From NCBI GenBank assembly GCA_917880885.1, contig OU862920.1:36367019-36431018 (forward strand): a stretch of 64,000 bases of DNA. The letters run 5' to 3'. Below, piece after piece: positions 1-10,085 of this stretch (position 1 is its first letter; each line of letters begins with the position of its first letter). Origin of the DNA: Limnephilus marmoratus. Lineage: Eukaryota; Arthropoda; Insecta; Trichoptera; Limnephilidae. The position numbers and the translations under genes were made by a program. Below the pieces are notes generated by a model. The model was given only the letters and a program-made list of their open reading frames with translations, was not told the origin of the DNA and made no database searches.

Positions 1-27
1 GGCCTTAAATAAGTTTTCACTTCAATA
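1..27 (+). repeat. 3' end of a module A element
   Basis: The sequence AAGTTTTCACTTCA at 11-24 is the conserved 3' end seen in the complete module A copies (for example 55008-55262). The rest lies outside the window. Confidence 0.5.
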
Positions 28-135
28 AAACACGACTTCTTTAGGTACTCTTCTGGTCGCGGGATATACGTACTGGTGACATGTTTGCATTGCGGAAGAG
101 CGGATAGCAGACAGCGAATAACGCTGCACCCATTC

Positions 136-297
136 AGTAATTCCGGGCTTTAGTGCGGCGCCGAACGCTTCAATTCAAAGCGTGATTCTCGCGAGGCGTG
201 AAAGTGGAGCGAAAACTGGGAACTAAATGGGAACTCATTTACTCGTATCGGCTGCGAAGACTCGGAAAATCCTTGATGACAAAAAATCTACGCGCAG
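136..297 (+). other. candidate promoter/first exon (weak)
   Basis: This stretch is clearly less AT-rich than its surroundings. It begins at an arthropod initiator-like TTCAGT (A at 136 as +1). A near-DPE sequence GAACG follows at +28 to +32, matching four of the five RGWYV positions. It ends at a good donor, CGCAG|GTAATA, with the GT at 298-299. No reading frame is recognisable, so if real it would be a 5' UTR exon. Nothing downstream confirms a gene, and chance remains a good explanation. Confidence 0.2.
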
Positions 298-748
298 GTA
301 ATACACACACACAGTCCGGTGGACCGACTTTAAGGTACTCACGACTCACACGAGTAGCTTACGTTTTGCCATGACACCCGGAACACCTCGCAGAATCAGC
401 ACTTGTATTTTTTCGTGTATACCAATTCGCAAATTTGGGGAGTGTTAAATCATAACTCTTTTTAATTTAAATTTACTAATCGCCAAGAACACTACATACA
501 ATGTTCAGCTTGTTTGGCGATGGCATCATGAAGACCAGATACTTTGTTATTTTTGCGTGTTTCATTTTAATAATGACAGAGAATAAGCATCGGTCGTCCC
601 ACCTCAAGGCATTTCTAGGCAAGAATCGATGCCATCGGGGAGAATTTGGACACCTGCCTCGAAAATATCTATGGATGTAACAAAAAATTTCTTTCTTGTA
701 CTTTCTAAAGTTCTTCTTTTCAACACCCAATTATATTTTTATTGTATA
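298..748. other. unassigned AT-rich DNA
   Basis: A short CA run lies at 302-312. I recognise no gene or repeat family here; the small reading frames on both strands show no family features. Confidence 0.5.
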
Positions 749-1212
749 CTAGCTTTTTCCCGCGGCTTCGCTCGCATGGTATTAGGGGTTTCCCACTCCG
801 CCTCCTCCACCTTCCCTCTCCCCACTCCATTACCCTCATCAACCCCCCTCCCCCTCCACCCACCCCTCTCCCGATAGTTATTAAGTACGACGCCATCAAA
901 GCACTCTTTTTAGGGTGAATTGCCAAATAAAAAATAAAAAACATCGTTTCCAAGGTGACAATTGGTTTGTTTTTTTCTGACATTTGCAATAAATCGATTT
1001 TGTTACTGACAGAAAACGTATGATAAATAATTTCACAACGCCAGAGATTATTCATAACGCCAGAGCTTACCAATATATATTGCCTATAGATCTCGCAAAT
1101 AATGTAGCTTTCTATTAGTGAAAGAATTTTTTAAATCCATTCAGTAGTTTTTGTGTGAAAGAGTAACAAACATACATTCATACAAACTTTCCCCTTTATA
1201 ATATTAGTAGGA
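749..1212 (-). mobile_element. non-autonomous Helitron
   Basis: Read on the minus strand it starts with TCCTACTAATATTATAAA and ends in CCGCGGGAAAAAGCTAG. It is flanked by A on the left and T on the right, as expected for Helitron insertion between A and T without target duplication. The GC-rich GCGAAGCCGCG just before CTAG can form the usual 3' hairpin. Internally there is a pyrimidine-rich tract on the plus strand (about 795-870). No Rep/helicase coding remains. Confidence 0.75.
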
Positions 1213-1260
1213 TTATTTATCTACTTTTTTTTTATTACACATTTCGGTGATTCATTTTTA

Positions 1261-1590
1261 GAGATAGTTATTAAGTACGACGCCAAAAAAGTACTCTTTT
1301 TAGGGTGAATTGCATAATTAAAAAAAAAAAAAAAACATCGTTTCCAAGGTGACAATTGGTTTGTTTTTTTTCTGACGTTTGCAATAAATCGATTTTGTTA
1401 CGGACAGAAAATGTATGAAATATGAAAAATAATTTCATAACGCCAGAGCTCTAAGCTATAGCCTATAGACTATTCTGATGTATGAGCTATATTATTGTAA
1501 AGTTTCATTAAAATCCATTCAGTAGTTTTCGCGTGAAAGAGTAACAAACATACATCCATACAAACTTTCCCCTTTATAATATTAGTAGGA
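1261..1590 (-). mobile_element. second Helitron 5' half, tandem to the first
   Basis: This segment repeats about 320 bp of the preceding Helitron (from the equivalent of 891 to its TC end), in the same orientation. It lacks the CTAG end. The copies differ by scattered substitutions and A-run length. It is either a truncated insertion or an internal duplication of a 5' end. Confidence 0.65.
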
Positions 1591-1917
1591 TAGGATTTAA
1601 TTGCGTGATTTTTTTTTTATCTAAGAATTAAAAAAAAAAGTTTATTTGATATGCCGGCAGATTAATGCATAATCACCATTTGTTTGTTTCGGCAGTTTGT
1701 TATTTGATCATTTGATGGCAACCATTATTTAAATTCAGAATTGATTACCATTTAAAAAATGCTTATTTCACGTGCCTACGAATTAATACAAAATAACAAT
1801 TCAGTTTACTTAGTTTCGCGTAGCCATGGCGGTAGTTTTTAGTTTGCTTTCTGTACAACAATTATTTAAATTAAGAAAGATGAGTACTAAAGTTAATAAA
1901 ATGATTTTTACACAATA

Positions 1918-2235
1918 CTAGCTTTTTCCCACGGCTTCACTCGCATGGTGTAAGGGGGGCTCCGACTCTCCCCTTCTCACCGCCCTCCCTCCCCCCTAAC
2001 CCATCCCCACCATCTCTCCCTCCCTCCCGCTTTCCATACATTCATTTTTCAAACCTCGCGTGCCACCAATAGCAATTTTTTTATACAAATTTTATAATGC
2101 CAGAGCTCACCGGAAGTTTTATAAAAACCTTGTCCTGACAATAACGAACACATAAAAAAAATGATTATCCAATTTGGTGCAGTCTTTCAAAAGTTATGCG
2201 CTTAGCAACACATTCAGCGATTCATTTTTATATAA
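1918..2235 (-). mobile_element. truncated Helitron with CTAG end
   Basis: It begins like the copy at 749 (ACTAGCTTTTTCCC, then an altered CGCGGCTTCGC), followed by a pyrimidine-rich tract and a 'ccatacattca' segment also present near 4390. The opposite TC end is not found, and the right boundary is approximate. Confidence 0.55.
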
Positions 2236-2262
2236 TAAATTATAGTGTATTTGATGGTGACC

Positions 2263-2440
2263 GGACAACTCAAAATCATGCAACTTCAACATCACCTTTC
2301 AAAAGAGTTTAAAAGTGATGAAAAAAAATTGGTTAATTAGGTTATGCTAGGTTAGATTATGGAGTATTTTTCATTTTTTTTTTCATAACTTTTAATGATT
2401 TTCAAAGAGGTGTTGAAATTGCATGATTCTGAGTTGTTAT
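2263..2440. repeat. imperfect inverted repeat (probable MITE)
   Basis: ACAACTCAAAATCATGCAAC at the left is matched in reverse complement by the segment ending GCATGATTCTGAGTTGT. The similarity extends over about 65 bp per arm with mismatches. The centre holds 'ggttatgctaggtta'. No clear target duplication. Confidence 0.6.
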
Positions 2441-2984
2441 AGAACCGTATTTGATAAGTAACCATTGGCCGTATTAGATATGCAAAAAAACACGTACGTA
2501 AAATTCGAGACCATTTGCTGAACCGCAGCGTTTGTTTAACCGACTGGCGTGTGCAGCACAGTCTTAAATGGCCGTAATCAACAAATTAAAATCCATTTTT
2601 GAAATAAATGTATAAATAAAACATAAAATATATAATTTATTAATCCAAGGCTCACAAACAGTGGTTTTAAAAATAAGTACGTTGCTAATTTGAATGATTC
2701 ATAACTCATAACATTGAAACAAAGAGAATCGTAAGGATTTGTAAAATTTGTACGGTATGTAAAATTTTTATTCGTGGAAGTTTATTTTCATCGCCTCTAC
2801 CTAGCTATGCACCAGGAACTTTTGTTACTTTCTTCTCCTAATTTCTACCCTTCGAGGAAAAAAGGTCCACAAAAGTTCGTAGCGTTGTTCAGAATTAAAT
2901 TCAAATTTCATAATTGATTTTTCCAAAAGAAATGACTTCTGAAATGCAGATTTTAGATGGACATGTACATCAAACTGTAAACCG

Positions 2985-3345
2985 AGAGGTTACTTTTGTT
3001 GTTATTTTATGAACATGTTGAATCTTTAACTTTACTTGTGATGTTATATTATGAACAAATTGAATCTTTAACTTTACTTGTTTTTTTTGTTTATATGAAG
3101 TAGATACTTTGTGATGTGACATTATAATTTAAAATAAAATAATAACTTTTAAACACCACTTTTACAATTTTTGTAATTTATAAAAGTGGTGTTTACAAAG
3201 TTATTGTTTTATTTTAAATTTACTTGTGATGTTATATTATGAACATATCGAATCTCAACCGAGAGGTTACTTGTTATGTTTTGAATGTAGTGAATCTTTA
3301 ACAGATAGGTTACTTGTGATGTTATATTATTAACATATAAAAATT
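2985..3345. repeat. degenerate minisatellite, about 40-bp unit
   Basis: Variants of 'gtgatgttatattatgaac' followed by 'gaatctttaac' recur irregularly. 'ccgagaggtta' occurs at some unit ends. A long hairpin at 3126-3220 interrupts the array. Confidence 0.6.
3126..3220. repeat. long hairpin, about 45-bp arms
   Basis: AATTTAAAATAAAATAATAA at the left pairs with the reverse-complementary segment ending at 3220. The inner CACCACTTTTA pairs with TAAAAGTGGTG. The loop is only a few bases near 3170. Probably a palindromic MITE inserted in the minisatellite. Confidence 0.7.
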
Positions 3346-3565
3346 TTATCCGAGACGTTGCGGGTTCGATTCCTGTTATTTAAAAAAAAATTACGTTAAC
3401 TCCACATGACAATGATTGAAAATAATTTCTCTCATGGCCAGTGTCATCTTTGTTCAACAAAAATAATATATTTTAGAATTTTGAGTTTGGTTGATCATTG
3501 CACGAAAATGTGTTAAAAATGAGTTTTGTATGGTTTATGAGTACCTAGATATGTTTCACGTTTGT
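3346..3565. other. no recognisable feature
   Basis: 'gcgggttcgattcctg' at 3360-3375 resembles a tRNA B box, but no matching A box precedes it. Confidence 0.4.
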
Positions 3566-3797
3566 GCATTCGTCGCCTCAGTTCTTTTCCAAACGACCAT
3601 TTAAGTTTTTGTTCAATCTCCACTTTAAAACTAAAAATAAAGTTATTATTTAAACTAATGAGATCTTTGCCTTTACGGAAATAGCTTTATCTCATACACC
3701 TATCATAATGTTTCATTGAAATAATGAAAGAAAACCTTCACCTCCTGTAAAATTTTCAAATGGTCGTTTAGACAATTAAGAACTAAGGCGACGCATT
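3566..3797. repeat. TIR element (probable MITE)
   Basis: GCATTCGTCGCCTCAGTTCT at the left is matched in reverse complement by AGAACTAAGGCGACGCATT at the right. An inner AAACGACCATTT/AAATGGTCGTTT pair is also present. Arms are about 38 bp with mismatches. The interior shows no coding. Confidence 0.65.
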
Positions 3798-4159
3798 ATT
3801 AAACTACAATATAATATACAGTAGTTTTATGGCGACATACTAAGTTGTTAGGCCATCTTGTACCGTCAGATATTCCAATAAGACTGTCAGCCTGTTCATC
3901 TCTGTAGAAGTTTAGGTATAATTGAACGTAAGCTCTAATTTCTAATCTTGGGAGAAGCAATGGCGAGACGGGAAAGCTTTCTAATTAAAACGACAGCCTC
4001 AGACGGAAAATGTTGCCAGGATTGTGGGAGCAATCAAGCTTCCGATTGCAACGGAGTATTGCCGCATCAATATTAAATGCTATTATCATTCCCTTGTACG
4101 GCTCGCTCCGCGGTCTAAAGAACATTTTAATCATTTTCACGGCGGTATGAAATGCTTAT
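3798..4159. other. unassigned DNA
   Basis: Moderately GC-balanced sequence between 3880 and 4110 with no recognised repeat or reading frame. Confidence 0.4.
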
Positions 4160-4530
4160 TAAGTAACTGGCGAGTTCCCGGCCTGCGTTGCTACGCCACT
4201 TAATAAAGAAATTGTTTCTCCCTGCGTGTCCTTTCTCATTCGTCCCGTTCCTCTTCTGCATCCCCTTCCTGTCCCGCGTTCCCTTCCCCTCACGCGTTCC
4301 TACTCCGCCTTCCCTCTCCCGACTCCCCTCTCCCGCTTCCCCCGTCCCGCGAACCCCCTTCCTGAGTTCCTCTCCCTCCTCCCGCATTCCATACATTCAG
4401 TTTTCAAACAGTTCACGTCAACTACCTATTGCAATTTCACAATGCCAGATTACATATGGAAAACATCGCGGATCAAATCAAACACATCAAATCCCAAAAA
4501 TTTCATCGCAATCGGTTGAATGGTTTAGCA
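4160..4530 (-). repeat. Helitron-related pyrimidine-rich repeat
   Basis: It starts with a degraded ACTAGCT-like end (AACTGGCGAG). It shares 'attgtttctccctgcgt' with the Helitron at 43503-43985 (in reverse complement). A 150-bp C/T tract and a 'ccatacattca' segment follow, the latter also seen in the Helitron copy at 1918. The overlapping proline/serine-rich frames are products of the C/T tract, not genes. Confidence 0.5.
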
Positions 4531-4611
4531 AAGCATAGACAGCACATTTTCTCATATATCCCCAAGCAAACATATTTTGATTTTTATATATACCTAGATA
4601 GACTGGTGATA

Positions 4612-4811
4612 TGACTGGTCAGTGGTTGAGTGGGCATAGCGCTTGGATCCCACCCGAGCGTCGCTTGTTCGATTCCTCGACTGGCTAAGTCCTCCATCAC
4701 AACACAAGCAACATTTTCGGCTTTCTGTGGTGGTAGTAGGAGATTTTCAAACATTGGTTGGTTATTCGTAACCCGGGAATGTTTGTCGTTCTTATAAAAA
4801 TAAAAAAAAAA
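4612..4811 (+). mobile_element. tRNA-derived SINE
   Basis: The head has an A-box-like GTGGTTGAGTGGG and a B-box TGTTCGATTCC about 45 bp later. An unrelated body of about 130 bp and an A-rich tail (AAAATAAAAAAAAAAAG) follow. This is the order expected of a Pol III retroposon. I see no second copy, so the family is not defined. Confidence 0.6.
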
Positions 4812-4931
4812 GATGTTTCAACTTGTTTGTGCATTTTTCAAATTAGTGGTAATTCAGTCCGTTGTTTTTGTATCTTAAGTAATTCATTGTACAAAAGGTA
4901 TACAATTTCCTCTGAAGGGACTAGATTTTTT

Positions 4932-5503
4932 TGAAGAGAAACGTCTTTAGCGTCGTTAATGACTTGAAATTCGGGTGAAACGGAAATGCATCACAACTCA
5001 GTTCTACACTTATACCCTTTCTAGGCGCGTGCCTCCCATGGCGCAGTGGGCAAAGTGCCTGACAAGTCTCAGCTTCCAAAGAGACAGACATAAAGCGAAC
5101 GGGGGGGTTCGAATCCTTCAAATAAAAATACGGCATACGGCAGAACAGATGTTCTAGCACAGCATAGCATGACAAGAGGAATGGTGCTGTTGAACGAAAT
5201 ATCGGAAACACTAGATATATATAACTCTTCGTTAGATAGCCTTAAGATTTTTTTGTATAATAATCATCTTCCTAGGTGTTAAGACTGTCAAAATGAGAAA
5301 ATTGTACAGTAATTGGATAAAAATCTGTTGTACAATATTAAAAAAAAAAATAATAAAAAATAAAGAAATAAATAAAAAACATTTTTATTTTGTGAAATCA
5401 ACATCCAATCTTCAAACCACTTCAAAAAACAAGCAAAAGAAAAGAAAGCGACATCTAGCGACTTTCTAGTTTTACTTCTACCTCGTGTGAATTACATACT
5501 CTG
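4932..5503 (-). mobile_element. module B composite retroposon
   Basis: On the minus strand the 5' end carries the shared head (GTAATTCACACGAGGTAGAAG) and the 3' end the shared CGTTTCACCCGAATTTCAAG then CTTTAGC-like sequence. The core carries, on the plus strand, a tRNA-like segment with A box TGGCGCAGTGGG (about 5039-5050) and B box GGTTCGAATCC (5106-5116). Other copies are at 11411-11735 and 18010-18343. This copy is longer because of AT-rich insertions near 5200-5390. Confidence 0.6.
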
Positions 5504-5530
5504 ATTTTATTTTACTTCCTTTTAGTTGTG

Positions 5531-5617
5531 TGAAAAGTGTGTGAGGCGAACGGAAGTTGAGAGGGAGATATAAGATAGTGAAGTTTTACTTCAGTCGTGT
5601 GGTCTAGAGCACACTCG
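5531..5617 (-). mobile_element. module D fragment, upstream of module B
   Basis: It matches the 5' half of module D (GTGTGCTCTAGACCACACGA, then the purine/pyrimidine-rich 'atctccctctcaacttcc' on the minus strand). It lies directly 5' of the module B copy in the same orientation, giving the D-then-B order. Confidence 0.6.
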
Positions 5618-6058
5618 GTTATTTAAATTTAATCAATTACACTTCAGGAACCGCATATTATTAGGCATGACGATACGTAACTATTATGACACATGGTCTC
5701 ATTGCCCAATGGAAATTTCTTCCAGTTAACCCGAGTTTACATGTTAAATCGTATCAGATGATCAGACTCCTCGCGGTAGAATATGATTGAGTTCCGTCTT
5801 CGAGTGAATCATGCACAGTAAATTTCCCGTGAATCCCTATACCATGTTGACCTTCCCAACCGCTGAGGGCGCAGACGGCTAGGCTATGAACTTGCTCACA
5901 TGCTCAATGCTCGCCGCTTTAAGTCCCGTGACTCAGCTGAAAAGAGCACTGCGGCTGAAAGCATTCTCATTGAGCTCCCTCGGCACCCTTTCTTTGGTCC
6001 TGACTTTTAACCAATGGAATACAAATAAGTTTCTTTAATAACTTTAATACTGATAATA
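5618..6058. other. unassigned DNA
   Basis: The 5870-6000 part is GC-balanced but has no open frame or family signature that I recognise. Confidence 0.4.
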
Positions 6059-6917
6059 GGCCACTTGCATCACATTTTTTTAAATTTTTTTCCGGTTTAG
6101 GCAAATATTCTAAGACATTCTGTATTTTTTTTTTTTTTTTTAATCGTATTTTTGAAACCCTGGGGATTTTTTGAAAATTTCAATACGAAAAATCAGACCA
6201 TTTTTTATAAACCGGAAAGACGGGACATAATTTTATAGGTGTGAAAAAACGATAATTACATAGCCGAAAATCATTTAAAAAAAAAAGAACGTTTTCCACA
6301 CGAATGGCACAGGAGAATAACGAGGCATACCAAAAATATTACATCTCATAAATATTTTTTTCCTTGATCCATCTTATTGATCATAAATCATTATAATGTA
6401 CAGCGTCTATATTACTAAATTCAATGTAATATACTTGAACTTGTAAATTGTAATAATAATACGAATATTATACAATTTTATTTTGTTAAAATCAGCACCA
6501 TAATCATTATACCTCTAAAACATGTACCGACATCCTCTTCATGTTCTGAAGAGAACCCCGTACCCATTAATTGTACGGGGTTCTCTTCAGAACATCTGTC
6601 AAAAAATCAAACCAAATGATAAGTTCGCAGAGAACAAACAATAAATCTAGTGAACGAATTCAAAAATTCGCCTGAAATCAAAGTGATGCCATATAAAAAA
6701 ATAAATCAGTGTGGAATTTTATAAAATTAATAGGAACATTTTCGGCGACGGGACATTTTCATGTAGTGACGTCACGAGCCCAAATAATGGATTTATTTAT
6801 TTAAAAATAAAAAAACTGTACATTTCTAAAACTTTTTACTAACATTTTCGTAATCTTAGTAAAAAACTCTATCCCCACGATTTTTTCCAAGTCGTTATGA
6901 AGTCCATGCAAGTGGCC
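6059..6917. mobile_element. TIR DNA element, TA-flanked
   Basis: GGCCACTTGCAT at the left and ATGCAAGTGGCC at the right are perfect inverted ends, flanked by TA on both sides; the match extends to AATAGG/CCTATT. It is 859 bp and non-coding. It contains a perfect 23-bp-arm hairpin at 6541-6595 and a CRE-like TGACGTCA at 6767-6774. TA flanks would fit a Tc1/mariner-type non-autonomous element; no transposase remains to confirm this. Confidence 0.7.
6541..6595. repeat. perfect hairpin, 23-bp arms, 9-nt loop
   Basis: The arms 6541-6563 and 6573-6595 are exact reverse complements; the loop is CCATTAATT. The arms include GAGAACCCCGTAC, unusually GC-rich for this element. Confidence 0.85.
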
Positions 6918-7190
6918 TATTCTAGTGGTCTAATTCTAATAAGTATGTTTCTAATTTTCTCTTATTTAATAAATTAAAACCGAAATTTCCACTCAAACCA
7001 GAAGATTTATTAGAGAGTGCTTTATGTTTAAAATTATATGTCAAAATATAATGAAGAATTAAAGAAACATCACTATCCCCTTAACAAAAAAATTGTTAAA
7101 TTTCTACAGATGGTAGGTACCATGCAGAAATTGAAAAACTTAATCAAAGTTAACTATATAGTTAAAGTAAGCAATTTAGTGAAAAAAACG

Positions 7191-7512
7191 AGTGTGCTTT
7201 AGACCACACGACTGAAGTAAAACTTCCTTAGCTCCATCTGTCTGATAGGAAGAGAGAAAGAAAATTTGCGCGCTCACTGCTCTCTCTTGCTCCTACAGTG
7301 TGATACAAACAATAGGCCTGCACTGTGTCTTAGATATACGAAACGTAACTAGCTATGAGAGCACTTCTCTCTCTTGCCCCTACAGTAATATACGAAACGT
7401 AACTCTCTCTCTTTCTATGTTCACTAACTTATATCTCCCTCTCAACTATCGTTCGCCTCGCTTTTCGCATTTTCAGCTTACTCCTCAAGTCAGGCGTGCG
7501 TAAAGAATTTCA
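7191..7512 (+). mobile_element. module D, with internal expansion
   Basis: It starts GTGTGCTTTAGACCACACGA, then CTGAAGTAAAACTTC, and ends near GCGTGCGTAAAGAA. The middle holds an extra segment in which CTCTCTCTTGC...CTACAGT and ATACGAAACGTAACT occur twice, an internal duplication of about 75 bp. Module A follows head to tail. Confidence 0.65.
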
Positions 7513-7513
7513 A

Positions 7514-7725
7514 GCGTGCAGTTCACACGCGGTGAAACATTCATAAGACTTAAGTAGACAAGAGTGGGGAGGTCACGAAGCACCGCACAAAGAGGGGACC
7601 GATTATCCTATCACATTATCTCACTGGCTAAACCCTATATATGTATGTGTTTGCCTCTTTTTATTGTCGCTTTTTCGTTTCATCGAGTTTCAAATCACAA
7701 CGATGTTAAAGAAGTTTTTGCTTCA
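7514..7725 (+). mobile_element. module A element
   Basis: Head GCGTGCAGTTCACACGCGG, body with 'agtagacaagagtgggg' and 'cgaagcaccgcacaaagag', and end GAAGTTTTTGCTTCA. About 212 bp, with no A-tail and no open frame. It continues directly from module D. Confidence 0.7.
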
Positions 7726-8617
7726 ATAAAATGGATGCAGCAGATTTTCAAATGTACGAAACGTACAAATAAATTTTATGACAGATGAAATGCCAAACTG
7801 CCGAGATAAAACAAGACTTCGCTACGCTCAGTCAATTAAAAATAATGGAAGAATTTTCATGAGTCCTACAATATTTCCATTATAAGATGGTGGAGACAAA
7901 AGAAATGCATCCGTCATAGTCGCGTGCACCTCGAATCGATACTGCTTGTCTCGGCTGGAACCAATTGAAGGGAACTTATGTTATATTATACTCCCGACCG
8001 AGGACGTCGTGCGACGGTAACAGAGGGACTCCGGAGTCTAATATAAAGTCACTTACAAAGCAATGGTTGTCCTTTTGGCAAACTTTAAATTACTGAAAAT
8101 GATATTTTACTACAATCATAGATCGTAGATACTATTTACTAAATTTATACATTATTTTATTTTGTAAGTGCACAAAGATAAGAACTTTATTGTTTGTCAT
8201 CTTTTCGTATATTATATAAAGCTGATTGTTTGTGGCGACATGACTGTGTATGGATTTGTTTTGACATATTATATTGCCAAACCTAAATTAAAAACATATG
8301 TATTTAAAAATATAAAGGACAGACACAAATTAAAATCTACAGTTTTATTCCTAGGTTAAATTTTAAGATAAAAATTTAATTTTTTATATGTGAAATTTTG
8401 CATTCTTGACCTTCAAAACAAGAAAAAATCGCTGTATGATATTTCGAAAAACTACCCCGTTTCCTTTTCCACTCCTTAAAACAAAATGTAGAAACTTTTT
8501 GATGAAACTTGGCACAGTTGACGTTCGAAAAAAGAAAGATATTACTGTCCACGTCTAATTTTGAAAAACTCTACACAAAGCTCGGAAAATATAAGGGACT
8601 GCAGCTATTTATCTATT

Positions 8618-8622
<5 letters not shown>
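7726..8622. other. unassigned AT-rich DNA
   Basis: No recognised repeat. Short open frames at 8168-8359 have no family features. Confidence 0.4.

Positions 8623-8672
<50 letters not shown>
8623..8672. repeat. (AT)n microsatellite
   Basis: About 25 uninterrupted AT dinucleotides. Confidence 0.95.
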
Positions 8673-8674
<2 letters not shown>

Positions 8675-9824
8675 AAAGAAGAGTGTCCTGGTGTGACGGT
8701 GTATTTTGTTTTTTAGACAAATCTACGGTTTTATTTCGCGATTTGTGAATAAGAGGAAGGTCATTATTTATATTACGATATTTCGGGAAATTACCACTTT
8801 TCCCATCTCTTAAAACAGAATTTTATACCACTCGATGAAATTTTGTCCTCATTATATCATTGTCTGATTTGTATCATTGTCCCCATTGATTAATTAAAGC
8901 CCAGGCAACACCGGGGACTTTGGCTATATTTATATTATCTTTTTATTAAATATCTTTGTTTACTTTACTTATATATACATTTAACAATAATTTTCATTAA
9001 ATTTAAACGAAAGATTGATTTGACAATTAATTATATTAAAAGATGTACATTTTTTTATTGTGTCCCCTTCATTCTAAAGTGGAAAAAAGTTTGCTTTCTT
9101 CTGCTTTTACGAATTTAGTCCATTTAATTAACTGGGTCAGAAAATTCATGTCCTTTCGAACGATCCTTTTTCCCCTTCCACAGCTATCAGATAACGGGAG
9201 TGCCGACAAAAATAGCAAAGAGAAGCCAAATGCGTCCTGAAAAGGACTCGCCGCCTCGAATAAAAGTCTCAATTATAAAGTAACAAACAAAAACTGATTG
9301 AGGGCTTTGTTGAGACTAATTATTGGATATGGTAATTTTTCTATTGAAAATATTCCAACAGAGTTTCCTCGCCCGAGGACACATCCCTTTATTGGCCGTA
9401 TTGTCGTTCCATCAATTGAATTTGGATATTTCCATAATGTTACTGGACTATTTGCTGGAATCTGAATAAAAGCAAGTAGTATGCGCGGCCAAGACACACA
9501 CGTGAATGATAGGAACAGTCTGACAGAGAAATACTAAAAAAAATCAAAGGTGGCTGCAATCGTTTAAATTGTTAAAATTGTTGATCAAGATGACAAAGCA
9601 ATCTGGTCCAAGTGCATAAATCTTCACGTGGTGTAGGAGTATTGAATAGTATGTAATGATTTCCGTTTAGGTTAATAATATGAGTCAGACGCACGTTGAA
9701 TGTAGGTAATTTATTGCATGTTAAATCAAACTTAAAACTGTATAGGAAACATGCGTTCGAGAGTTTTCCAGCTTCTTTAAAAATAAGTAATTTCGGAGTA
9801 AGACTCAAACATAAAAAAAAAACG
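8673..9824. other. unassigned DNA
   Basis: Opposed short open frames lie at 9043-9272 and a minus-strand 78-codon frame at 9572-9808. I recognise no domain in any of them and treat them as chance frames. Confidence 0.4.
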
Positions 9825-9982
9825 AGTGTGCTTTAGACCCCACGACTGAAGTGAAAGTTCACTAACTTATACCTCCCTCTCAACTTCCGTTCACCTCGCC
9901 CGATCACGCTTTTCATAACGCTCTCGTCACGCATTCACCAGCTTACTCCCCAAGTCAAGCGTGCGTAAAGAACTTTTACTTC
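9825..9982 (+). mobile_element. module D element (near full length)
   Basis: It starts AGTGTGCTTTAGACCCCACG, with ACTGAAGTGAAAGTTC behind it. The body reads 'acttccgttcacctcgcc' ... 'gcttactccccaagtc' and it ends GAACTTTTACTTCA. At 158 bp this is the cleanest D copy. A module A head follows 10 bp later. Confidence 0.7.
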
Positions 9983-9991
9983 AAAAAATCA

Positions 9992-10038
9992 TATGTGTGC
10001 AGTTCACACGCGGTAGAAGTGAAAACTTCAGAAACCTA
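9992..10038 (+). mobile_element. module A head, 3'-truncated
   Basis: TGTGTGCAGTTCACACGCGG and GTAGAAGTGAAAACTTC match the module A 5' end; the rest is missing. Confidence 0.6.
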
Positions 10039-10085
10039 AATTTCGAGAGAATGAGACCATCAGAATGCAGAAAATCAGGAGTGGG

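Noticed and set aside
4188..4538. Proline/serine-rich frames of 97-116 codons on both strands
   Set aside because: They arise from a C/T-rich tract in a Helitron-related repeat and have no start context, splice signal or conserved partner.
9572..9808. Minus-strand 78-codon frame as a LINE C-terminus
   Set aside because: The pattern does not match the three LINE C-termini identified here, and no 3' tail follows.
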